From: Kaistella chaponensis
GTDB taxonomy: Bacteria > Bacteroidota > Bacteroidia > Flavobacteriales > Weeksellaceae
Direction: 5' to 3'
NCBI RefSeq assembly: GCF_900156725.1
Contig: NZ_FTOI01000003.1
Location: forward strand, 223,488 to 287,487
Length of the DNA: 64,000 nt
Positions 26,571 to 34,439 of this stretch are shown here, piece after piece. A program made the translations under genes and the position numbers. Within the stretch, counting starts at the first letter, position 1. Each line of letters opens with the position of its first letter. The notes beneath the pieces were generated by a model. It saw only the letters and a program-made list of their open reading frames with translations. It was not told the origin of the DNA and did not search any database.

Positions 26571-28785
26571 AAGAATTATCAAATCTGAACTTGGATTGCT
26601 CCGATGGTTTTGGTTGTTCGGGTGGTGGTTCTTTTTCCCGGTTTTTATTCTCGACTTCGTCCCAAGTTAGTTCCCGAACTGCATACACGTAACCGTTCTT
26701 TTTGGATAGTCGCAAATAGCCGTGTTTCTTTAAGGCTTTGCCCAGTTTCATTACTGTTCCGTCTGTGATGTTCAGTTTTGCTTTGTCTGCTAATTTGGCT
26801 CCTATCTGTGAGGTGTTGAGGAAAGCGTTTGCGGTATCTCTGTCTGCTAAATCGAACCAGGTTAATAGCAATTCTTCTTCAGGACTTCGGATTTGGTATT
26901 GCTCGTTGTTGGCGTTGATTTCCTTGATTTCTTCCTGGTTGAACCAATAGCGAAAATCTTCTTTATACAGTTGCTTTGCCTGTGCATAAGCCAAATTAAT
27001 ATCAATGTTGTGGGTGTATTCGATATGCTCTACTTCAAAGCATAGAAAACGGCGTGAGCCGGTTGTATCGTTGAGGAATTGGGCAGTGTTTACACTGCCT
27101 GCAAAGGAAGCCCTGCGTGGCAGGCTTTCATTGTTATGGCCGTAGGCTTTTCGCATACGGATGTGCGTTTTTGTGATTAATTCTTTGAGCGTGCCTATTT
27201 CGGTACGGTTCAGATTTTCTAATTCATCCAGATTGATGAGCATACATTCTGCCAAGTGGATTAAAGTGTCTTTGTTGTTGGGATTTATCGTTCCCGAAAA
27301 CATATAATCTTTCAAAGGTTTTGGGATGAGTTTTTCTATCCACGTTGTTTTTCCTACGCCTTGTTTTCCGCTGAAAACGATTACCGTTTGATTAATGGCT
27401 TTTTCGTTGGTAACGCAGGCTACCATCGCCACAAACCATTTTTTGAAACAAATCTGCCATAATTCTTGCTTTGTGGTGGTTATGGTATTGGCAAGGTTTA
27501 GAATGTGGTCGGTTTCATCTTCGTTGGTTTTTAAATCATCAAAATAATCTTTGAAAGGGTCGTATTGCTGGCAATAATCGGAATGCAATAAATTGCGAAG
27601 CGTATTGATATTGCATTTTACTTTTGCCTTCATAATCTCCCGCAGGATTGAGTTTTCAACGAAATCCGTTACAGGTTTCCAAAGCGTAGCTTTGATTGCT
27701 TTATACTCCAATTTTCCGGTAACGATGTTATAGCGAAAGCTATAACGGAAGTTTAAAAAGTTCTCTAAACGGTCGATGAAACTGGGTTTTTCTTCTTCCT
27801 CACCCTCTTCTCCCTCTCCAAAGGAGAGGGATGAATTATTTTGGTTGTTAGATGATTTTTCACTTTTAGATGGCTCGGAAATTTCGCCTTTAGGCGAAAT
27901 GGATGCGTTGTTTTTGTTGTGTTCTACCACATTTTTATACGCACTGTTTACGGTGGTCATTACTTCCTGTGCATCATAATTGTAATCGGACAAAATAAAG
28001 CCCATTGACGTAGGCAATGGTACGCCTTTTCGGTTGAGATTGCAGGCTAATAAATGAACAAAATTATTCCTGTTACCGTTGATGTAACTTTCTTTTTTCT
28101 CTGTAAAACGAACGCAATGCTCGTAGATAGGTAGGAAGTCGGAAGATGGATGCTGGAAGTTTAGTGAGCTAAAATCTTCGATTTTAGGCTCGTCGATTGC
28201 TTCTGAATTTTGCTCAATGAATGGTCGCAAATCTTCTGTAGAAATAATCGGGAAAACGCTTGCGTTTTCATTCAGAAATAAATCGGTGTCGAAAGACACG
28301 AAACAAAGGCGTGTAACGTCTTTGCCCGATTTGTCTATTGGCAAAGCCAATAGTTCTTCATAGTATTTTTGCAAAGCCAAAAAAGCATCTTTATGATTTT
28401 CCTGCGATGAATTTACTCTTACAAAAATCTTTAAACCATTTCCCGATGGGCTTGTGAACGAGGCAAAGGTATAAGGCGATTGGCTTGCCAATGCTTTAGC
28501 ATTGGTCAATTGTTCTTTAGACAATTTGTCAATATCCAACACGACCATTTGCGTGTAGGCTGTGATAAATTCTAACTTTCTACCGCCTTTAAAGCACGCC
28601 GAAGGCGTGAAAGCGGGCAAAGATTTCTTTGCCCTTTCGTAAGCTTCCATCTTGCTTTCTGCCAACGACTTTCTTAAATAGGTAATCACGTTTTTGTATT
28701 TACCTGTTTTGATGTCTTCCAATACCTCAATGATTTTTTGGTTTTGCACCACTTCATTGAAGTTTTTAAAAATACTTACTATCAT
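26569..28785 (-). CDS. VirE_N (BT4734-like) / VapE-type primase-helicase
   Basis: A 738-aa replication-type protein of mobile elements. The N-terminal VirE_N/BT4734-like domain (about 40-170) has the acidic VVLDIDKL motif and SPSGNGLKIFVRV typical of archaeo-eukaryotic primase-like folds. The C-terminal VapE domain (from about 360) carries Walker A SGKQGVGKTTW, a Walker B-like LINLDELENL, and SFAGSVNTAQFLNDTTGSRR with sensor residues. A Ser/Glu-rich linker near 300-330 is encoded by DNA forming two hairpins. It probably initiates replication of the excised element at the repeats just downstream. Preceded by the excisionase-like HTH gene. Confidence 0.82.
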   Translation of the reverse strand: MIVSIFKNFNEVVQNQKIIEVLEDIKTGKYKNVITYLRKSLAESKMEAYERAKKSLPAFTPSACFKGGRKLEFITAYTQMVVLDIDKLSKEQLTNAKALASQSPYTFASFTSPSGNGLKIFVRVNSSQENHKDAFLALQKYYEELLALPIDKSGKDVTRLCFVSFDTDLFLNENASVFPIISTEDLRPFIEQNSEAIDEPKIEDFSSLNFQHPSSDFLPIYEHCVRFTEKKESYINGNRNNFVHLLACNLNRKGVPLPTSMGFILSDYNYDAQEVMTTVNSAYKNVVEHNKNNASISPKGEISEPSKSEKSSNNQNNSSLSFGEGEEGEEEEKPSFIDRLENFLNFRYSFRYNIVTGKLEYKAIKATLWKPVTDFVENSILREIMKAKVKCNINTLRNLLHSDYCQQYDPFKDYFDDLKTNEDETDHILNLANTITTTKQELWQICFKKWFVAMVACVTNEKAINQTVIVFSGKQGVGKTTWIEKLIPKPLKDYMFSGTINPNNKDTLIHLAECMLINLDELENLNRTEIGTLKELITKTHIRMRKAYGHNNESLPRRASFAGSVNTAQFLNDTTGSRRFLCFEVEHIEYTHNIDINLAYAQAKQLYKEDFRYWFNQEEIKEINANNEQYQIRSPEEELLLTWFDLADRDTANAFLNTSQIGAKLADKAKLNITDGTVMKLGKALKKHGYLRLSKKNGYVYAVRELTWDEVENKNREKEPPPEQPKPSEQSKFRFDNS
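27812..27900. repeat. Two hairpin-forming inserts inside the primase-helicase linker
   Basis: CCCTCTCC-AAA-GGAGAGGG (27812-27830) and ATTTCGCC-TTTA-GGCGAAAT (27881-27900) are both in frame within the low-complexity linker coding region. They resemble small palindromic repeats that have been accepted in frame. Confidence 0.6.
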
Positions 28786-28824
28786 AACTTTTCATTTTTA
28801 GAATTAATAAAACCCTTACTGGCA

Positions 28825-29106
28825 CTACTTCTTAGCGAAAGATTTGTTGTAATGTTCGTTCAAGAGTTTTTCTACATCTGAAAGTTTGTAGTAGATTTTG
28901 TTGCCGACTTGTGAGAAAGAAATACGTCCTTCATCTCTCCAGGTTTGAGCGGTGCGTTTGGAAATTTTCATCAGGATAAGAAATTCCTGGTTGTCTAAAA
29001 AAGTATCTTTCTTAGGTTCGTTTTTGGCGTTGAGACGTGTAGTGATTTCGTCTAACCTTGATACCAATTCTGCGTATTGGTCTTTGCTTAAGATAATTGC
29101 TTCCAT
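28825..29106 (-). CDS. Helix-turn-helix (excisionase-like) DNA-binding protein
   Basis: A 93-aa protein of the HTH_17/excisionase type. An N-terminal coiled segment (ELVSRLDEITTRLNAK) precedes a winged-helix MerR-like fold, FLILMKISKRTAQTWRDEGRISFSQVGNKIYYKLSDVEKLL. In Bacteroidetes integrative elements such proteins control excision and transcription near the primase gene, which lies 39 bases downstream on the same strand; the two form an operon. Full length. Confidence 0.8.
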   Translation of the reverse strand: MEAIILSKDQYAELVSRLDEITTRLNAKNEPKKDTFLDNQEFLILMKISKRTAQTWRDEGRISFSQVGNKIYYKLSDVEKLLNEHYNKSFAKK

Positions 29107-29156
29107 TTGTCAATAATTTTATGATTATGGAAGCAAAGGAATGCAATGGCTGAAAG

Positions 29157-29186
29157 TCAAAAAGTCCCGAAATGGTCTTTCGGGAC
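29157..29186 (-). terminator. Intrinsic terminator ending the metal-resistance transcript
   Basis: GTCCCGAAA and TTTCGGGAC form a 9-bp stem followed by TTTTTGA on the minus strand, 10 bases beyond the stop of the gene at 29196. It separates the efflux genes from the excisionase/primase pair. Confidence 0.8.
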
Positions 29187-29195
29187 AAGATTTAT

Positions 29196-30104
29196 TTACA
29201 GTAATTTGTCGATGTCTATTCGCTTGTGAGGTTTGGGGCGTTTATCGGTCTTTGATGGTGTGAGCATTGTTTTTACGCTTTCGGGACTTAAATCTCGTCC
29301 ATCTTTATCCGTAAAGCTATTTACAATTACTAAAGCGATGTCATTAATATTACCATCAATAATCGGTTTTCCATCTACAAATAATTCTCTGTGGAGCTGG
29401 TAAAATATATCGACCAACTGATTGATATTGCAATTTATTTTAAGTTTATTAAACGGTAATCCGTTTGTATTCTTCTGCATCTGCTCTTTAGAAAATTCAT
29501 CGGTTAAACGAATGAGATGTTGGATTTGGTCTATCTCTTTTTGACACTGGTCTGAGTAATCGGGTAATTTTGGATTAATAAAATCTATGCTTGCTTGTTC
29601 AAAATCAAACTTTTCTTTGGTTAATAACATTATTTTATCGGTATAGCTTTCCATACCATTTACTGTATTTTTTATTTCTCTGAAAGAAAAATATCTTTCT
29701 TCGCATTCTGCATTAATGTACTGCATTGGTGGTTTTATCTTTGTGTGTCTTCTACGTAGTATTTCTAATTCTTTCCGCTTGCTTTCAATAATGGTATAGC
29801 ATTTTATCATCCTACCTTGGTTATCAGATAATGTGAAAACTTTTTCATTAATAGAGATAAGTTTTTCTGTTTTATTCAGCCATTTGATAGGGTCGGAAAT
29901 AAAATTACAATGGTGGGTAAAAAACTCCGGTAAATGTGCATAAGGGATGTTCAATAATTTATCCATTATTGCTGTACAATAAGTTGTATTATCTGTGATA
30001 TTTTCCTGCAAAATATCAAATAAAACATTTTCCGATTGTTCTTTTGGAACTGCTGTATGTTCGGTAAATTGAACTGTATTTATGGTTGGTATTTCGTTTT
30101 TCAT
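29196..30104 (-). CDS. Hypothetical protein, weakly RteC-like
   Basis: A 302-aa soluble, mainly helical protein not clearly recognised. The C-terminal 90 residues (KINCNINQLVDIFYQLHREL, then FVDGKPIIDGNINDIALVIV and a basic tail KTDKRPKPHKRIDIDKLL) resemble the winged-helix end of RteC, a regulator of excision in Bacteroides conjugative transposons, and the N-terminus has conserved Cys/His-poor helices. It follows the P-type ATPase by 9 bases, so it is co-transcribed with the efflux genes. A regulatory role in element mobility is plausible but unproven. Confidence 0.45.
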   Translation of the reverse strand: MKNEIPTINTVQFTEHTAVPKEQSENVLFDILQENITDNTTYCTAIMDKLLNIPYAHLPEFFTHHCNFISDPIKWLNKTEKLISINEKVFTLSDNQGRMIKCYTIIESKRKELEILRRRHTKIKPPMQYINAECEERYFSFREIKNTVNGMESYTDKIMLLTKEKFDFEQASIDFINPKLPDYSDQCQKEIDQIQHLIRLTDEFSKEQMQKNTNGLPFNKLKINCNINQLVDIFYQLHRELFVDGKPIIDGNINDIALVIVNSFTDKDGRDLSPESVKTMLTPSKTDKRPKPHKRIDIDKLL

Positions 30105-30113
30105 AAGTGGTGT

Positions 30114-32150
30114 TTAAAATTTCATCCGTTGTATGCGTACAGCATTTAAAATTGCCAATAATGCCACACCTACATCGGCAAAAACGGCTTCCCACATGGT
30201 TGCTAAACCACCTGCTCCGAGTACTAAAACGATTGCTTTTACTGCAAATGCTAAAATGATATTTTGCCAAACTATTTTTTTAGTTTGCTTACCGATGTTG
30301 ATTGCCATTGGGATTTTGCTCGGTTTATCGTCTTGAATTACCACATCGGCAGTTTCTATGGTGGCATCACTTCCTAGACCGCCCATTGCAATACCTACAT
30401 CGCTCAAAGCCACTACTGGTGCGTCGTTCACGCCATCGCCTACGAAGGCTACGGTTTCGTTTTGGGCTTTTATTTCTTTTACTTTATTTACTTTGTCTTC
30501 GGGTAGTAAATCGCCAAAGGCATTATTAATTCCTAATTTATCGGCAACAAATTTTACTACGGTGCTTTTGTCTCCGCTCAACATTGTGGTTTTTACGCCT
30601 AATGCTTTCAGTTTGTCAATTGTTAGCTCTGCATCTTCTTTGATGCTGTCTGCAATGGTAATATATCCTGCAAATTTCCCATCGTAAGCAATGGCAATTA
30701 GGGTGTAAACAATTGTGGTTGGGTCTAAATCATAATTGATGTTGAATTTATCCATCAACTTAAAATTTCCGACCAATAATTCTTTTCCGTTTACATTGGC
30801 TTTCAATCCGTGACCTGCGATTTCTTCGGTATTTCCTAACCTTATTGAGCTGTCAATTTCGCCTACGTATTGATGAATAGCTGTTGCGACCGGATGTGTA
30901 CTTTGGCTTTCTAAAGCGTTGACCATTTTCAGTATTTCGTCTTTATTAAATTCAGATTTTAATACCACTTCTTGTACCTTGAAAACACCCTCGGTCATTG
31001 TTCCCGTTTTGTCCATCACTACGTTTTTAATATCGGCAATGGCATCTAAAAAGTTGCTTCCTTTAAACAAAATTCCGTTCTTGGAAGCAGCTCCAATTCC
31101 TCCAAAATAACCTAAAGGAATACTGATGACCAAAGCACACGGACAAGAAATAACCAAGAATACCAACGCTCTGTACAACCATTGACTAAACAAATAATTA
31201 TCAACAAAAAAGTAAGGAACTACGGTAATTAGCACTGCCAACAACACGACAATTGGTGTGTAAATTTTTGCGAATTTTCGGATGAATAATTCTGTCGGTG
31301 CTTTTTGTGCGGTGGCATTTTGTACCAATTCCAAAATTTTAGAAAGTTTGCTGTCAGTATAAGCAGTGGTTACTTTCACCTGTGCAACGGTGTTTAAATT
31401 TATCATTCCTGCCAATACGGTTTCGCCTTTGGTTTTGGTGTCGGGCTTGCTTTCTCCGGTCAATGCGGCGGTGTTGAAAGAGGCGGTTTCGGATAATAAT
31501 TCGCCATCTAATCCTAATTTTTCTCCTGGCTTTAATTGGATGACATTGCCGATGTTTACTGTTTCAGCTTTTACCGTTTTTGCCTGATTGTTTTCTAAAA
31601 TTGTTACTTCATCGGGTCTTTGGTCGAGCAAGGTTTTAATATTGGCTTTAGCTCTTGTTACAGCCAATGTTTGGAACACTTCGCCAACGGCATAAAACAA
31701 CATTACGGCAACACCTTCGGGATATTCGCCAATGGCAAAAGCTCCGATGGTGGCAATGCTCATTAATAAAAATTCTGAAAACACATCGCCTTTTCTAATG
31801 CTTTCAAATGCTTCTTTAATTACGGGAAATCCTACAGGTGCATACGCTACCACATACCAAACAATTCGAACCCAACCAGTAAACCAAGATTGAGGAAGCC
31901 AATTATCTAAAGCAATTGCAATCATCAATAATGCGAAACTGATGATGGCTGGTAAAAACATTTGAAAGGTAGATTTATCGCTACTTCCGTGGTTGTGCCC
32001 ATCGTCATCGGTGTGTTCGTGGTTGTGCCCATCATCGTCGGTATGTTTTTCCAATAGCTTTTTTGCATTGGCATCGGTATATATTTTTTCTTCTTGTGGG
32101 GTGCAACAAAGCTGTTTGCCTTGTGCATCATATTTATGTTTGTGTTCCAT
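30114..32150 (-). CDS. zntA: Zn/Cd/Pb-type P1B ATPase (ZntA/CadA family)
   Basis: A 678-aa inner-membrane ATPase exporting divalent heavy metals. The N-terminus is His-rich (repeated HTDDDGHNH units at about 36-54) with a CC pair in KQLCCTPQEEK, and lacks a classical HMA domain. The membrane motif is CPC in VISCPCALVISIPLG; the phosphorylation site is DKTGTMTEG, the hinge GDGVNDAPVV, and a late NIILAFAVK...ADVG segment fits the PIB-2 (Zn/Cd/Pb) class. It is in the efflux operon. A very similar chromosomal copy lies at 59653. Confidence 0.93.
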   Translation of the reverse strand: MEHKHKYDAQGKQLCCTPQEEKIYTDANAKKLLEKHTDDDGHNHEHTDDDGHNHGSSDKSTFQMFLPAIISFALLMIAIALDNWLPQSWFTGWVRIVWYVVAYAPVGFPVIKEAFESIRKGDVFSEFLLMSIATIGAFAIGEYPEGVAVMLFYAVGEVFQTLAVTRAKANIKTLLDQRPDEVTILENNQAKTVKAETVNIGNVIQLKPGEKLGLDGELLSETASFNTAALTGESKPDTKTKGETVLAGMINLNTVAQVKVTTAYTDSKLSKILELVQNATAQKAPTELFIRKFAKIYTPIVVLLAVLITVVPYFFVDNYLFSQWLYRALVFLVISCPCALVISIPLGYFGGIGAASKNGILFKGSNFLDAIADIKNVVMDKTGTMTEGVFKVQEVVLKSEFNKDEILKMVNALESQSTHPVATAIHQYVGEIDSSIRLGNTEEIAGHGLKANVNGKELLVGNFKLMDKFNINYDLDPTTIVYTLIAIAYDGKFAGYITIADSIKEDAELTIDKLKALGVKTTMLSGDKSTVVKFVADKLGINNAFGDLLPEDKVNKVKEIKAQNETVAFVGDGVNDAPVVALSDVGIAMGGLGSDATIETADVVIQDDKPSKIPMAINIGKQTKKIVWQNIILAFAVKAIVLVLGAGGLATMWEAVFADVGVALLAILNAVRIQRMKF

Positions 32151-32224
32151 TATTTTAATATTTTAGATTAAGTTTAAATGTTTTGCTTAGAAAATTCTGA
32201 CAAGGATATTGAACAGAAAAAAAG

Positions 32225-33106
32225 CTACATTTCATAATACAAACCTTTATCTTCTTTTGCAGGCACGTCTTTTTCTCCCATCATTTGAAGGATATTGATT
32301 TCTATTGTTTGCGCAATAGAGGTCATTGGCGTATCTACAGGACTGTTCTCAAAAGGGTCTTGCATAATGATAGCTGTTTTTTCTACCGCAATAAATAACA
32401 AGGGAATAATAATAGATATTGCTATTTCTGTGACGAATTGATTATGATTTAAACTAAAAGGCAAAATGGCTGTAAAAGCGTAAATCAAAATATGCAGTAT
32501 TAGACTATAAGAACGTGGGAAAACAGTGTTTTTAATCCGCTCGCACTTGCCCATACTGTCGCAAAGACGGCTTACTATATCATTTAATTGCAGTTGCTGA
32601 AAGTCGGATATTTTTGCTTCTGTTTTCAACTGACCTATCTGATGAGAATGTTCATCTAATAGAGCATTGGGAAGATTTACAGCATTGATATTGTGAAATT
32701 TCACATAAGCTTCTACTTTCGGGGAAAGCGGAACTTTTCTCAAAGTTTCTCCCAAAGCGTTTACAAAGATAATTTGTCGTTCGGCAAATTTTTTCTTTTC
32801 TACACTTTCATTTTCGGGTAAAAACTGCAATACGGTTCTTGTAAGCGTTCGGCTATCATTTACGATGGCGCCCCAAATTGTTCTTGCTTCCCACCATCTT
32901 TCATAAGATTGTGATGTTCTGAATGCCAATAGAATAGTAACAATAGTACCTAATAGTGTAAGAATATTCAAAGGTATATCGATGCCTTTAAATTCGGGAC
33001 GCAAGTGAAGAAATCCGACCGCTAAAGCAAATGTTATCACAAAAAGTATTTGCCACTTTATATTATTGACAAAGTACAGAATTGATATTTTACGGTTTAG
33101 TAACAT
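32225..33106 (-). CDS. Bestrophin family anion channel-like protein
   Basis: A 293-aa inner-membrane protein of the bestrophin/UPF0187 family (chloride/anion channels; bacterial members may conduct ions). Visible are an N-terminal helix pair (KWQILFVITFALAVGFLHL), RTSQSYERWWEARTIWGAIVNDSRT near residue 64, and late helices LILHILIYAFTAILPFSL and IAISIIIPLLFIAVEK, followed by DPFENSPVDTPM, a family signature. It sits between CzcB and the P-type ATPase in the operon, so a supporting role in metal handling, for example charge balance, can be inferred. Confidence 0.85.
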   Translation of the reverse strand: MLLNRKISILYFVNNIKWQILFVITFALAVGFLHLRPEFKGIDIPLNILTLLGTIVTILLAFRTSQSYERWWEARTIWGAIVNDSRTLTRTVLQFLPENESVEKKKFAERQIIFVNALGETLRKVPLSPKVEAYVKFHNINAVNLPNALLDEHSHQIGQLKTEAKISDFQQLQLNDIVSRLCDSMGKCERIKNTVFPRSYSLILHILIYAFTAILPFSLNHNQFVTEIAISIIIPLLFIAVEKTAIIMQDPFENSPVDTPMTSIAQTIEINILQMMGEKDVPAKEDKGLYYEM

Positions 33107-33146
33107 AATAATTTTTTATTAAGTGAATAATTGTAATTTTCCTTAT

Positions 33147-34433
33147 TTAATGTCCGTGCCCACCTGTATTGCTCAGTTTTGCGTTTACAAAAAATGCTCC
33201 TTTTACCACTACTTTTGCATCGGCAGGAATTTCATTTACAAAAGTTACTGCGGTATAACCCATATCAGATACGCCTTTCAGCACTTCAACTTTTTCAAAA
33301 TTCTTACTGGTTTTATCTTCTTTGTGGTCTTTTTCTTCTTCCTCTTTATGACCGCCTTCTTCTTCGCCTTCTTCGTGATGTTCATCTGCTTTTTTATCGG
33401 TTTGTACAAACACATAGAATTTTCCATCGGCGTTTACAATGGCATCATTGGGTACTGCAGGTGTCGTTACATTATTAAGACTTACAATTCCTGTGATGTT
33501 CATCCCATCAATTAATCCACTTTTATTGCCATTTACTCGACAGTGTACCGCAATGGTTTTACTCTCGTTTTCAAATGATGAACCAATACTGAAAACCGTA
33601 GCATCATACTCGGTTGTAGGATTATTGGTTAATGTAAAATGAATGGTTTGTCCCACTTTTACTTGTGGTAAATCTTTCTCGAAAACCTGCAAATCCAAAT
33701 GCAAGGAACTGTTATCTACAATTTCTATAACCGGTGAAGATACGTCTGCATAGCTTCCGATTTTGGCAAAAACGTTGCTAACTGTACCATTCAGCGGACT
33801 GGTAACAACCAAAGCCGATTTTAAATTACCGTTTGATAAAGAACCGGGATTAATACCCATTAATTGTATCTGTTGTTGCAAAGATGCTCTTCTGGTGCGT
33901 AAACCATTGAGCTCTGCTGTGGCACTTTGCAAATTTTTACCCGCACCTGCATTGCCTTGGTTCAGCTCTTTTTGTCTTGCCAACTCTTGTTCTGCAAAGG
34001 TTATTCTGCTTGCTGTACTTAGATATTCTTCTTGCAATTGTATAAACTGCGGATTGGCAATTGTGGCAATTACTTGTCCTTTTCTTACATAATCTCCAAT
34101 TTGAACTTTTAGCGTTTTTATTACACCGCCATACAAAGAAGTTGCATTGGCTTTGTTGTTATTGGGCACTTTCAGCAAACCGTTTGCACGGATGGTTGCC
34201 GTTAATTCTTTTTGCTCGATTGCACCTAATTCTATACCTACCGTTTTTATTTGTTCTTCGGTAAGTGTGGCAATGGTTGGGGCTTCTTCTTCGTGAGGAG
34301 CTTCAGCTTTTTCGGTTGCTTTTGCTTCTGTAGCCTGACCTTCTTTTTGTTTATCGTTTTTACAAGCGGAAAAAGTAAATATTAAAACAATTATCGCTGT
34401 GATAGACGTGATTTTATTTATATTGAATTTCAT
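33147..34433 (-). CDS. czcB: CzcB-type RND periplasmic adaptor
   Basis: Membrane-fusion lipoprotein (428 aa) linking the CzcA pump to the outer-membrane channel. Lipobox FSAC near residue 24; barrel-sandwich strands (TATIRANGLLKVPNNN, VIKTLKVQIGDYVRKGQV), an alpha hairpin (EEYLSTASRITFAEQELARQ) and beta-barrel segments follow. Near the C-terminus an inserted His/Glu/Lys-rich stretch (HHEEGEEEGGHKEEEEKDHK, about 349-368) looks like a metal-binding loop. It is 6 bases downstream of the CzcA gene, in operon. Confidence 0.9.
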   Translation of the reverse strand: MKFNINKITSITAIIVLIFTFSACKNDKQKEGQATEAKATEKAEAPHEEEAPTIATLTEEQIKTVGIELGAIEQKELTATIRANGLLKVPNNNKANATSLYGGVIKTLKVQIGDYVRKGQVIATIANPQFIQLQEEYLSTASRITFAEQELARQKELNQGNAGAGKNLQSATAELNGLRTRRASLQQQIQLMGINPGSLSNGNLKSALVVTSPLNGTVSNVFAKIGSYADVSSPVIEIVDNSSLHLDLQVFEKDLPQVKVGQTIHFTLTNNPTTEYDATVFSIGSSFENESKTIAVHCRVNGNKSGLIDGMNITGIVSLNNVTTPAVPNDAIVNADGKFYVFVQTDKKADEHHEEGEEEGGHKEEEEKDHKEDKTSKNFEKVEVLKGVSDMGYTAVTFVNEIPADAKVVVKGAFFVNAKLSNTGGHGH

Positions 34434-34439
34434 TTTTGC

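Noticed and set aside
26373..26582. 69-aa minus-strand frame across the duplicated origin-like repeat
   Set aside because: It runs through the inverted repeats and overlaps the terminator and the end of the primase gene.
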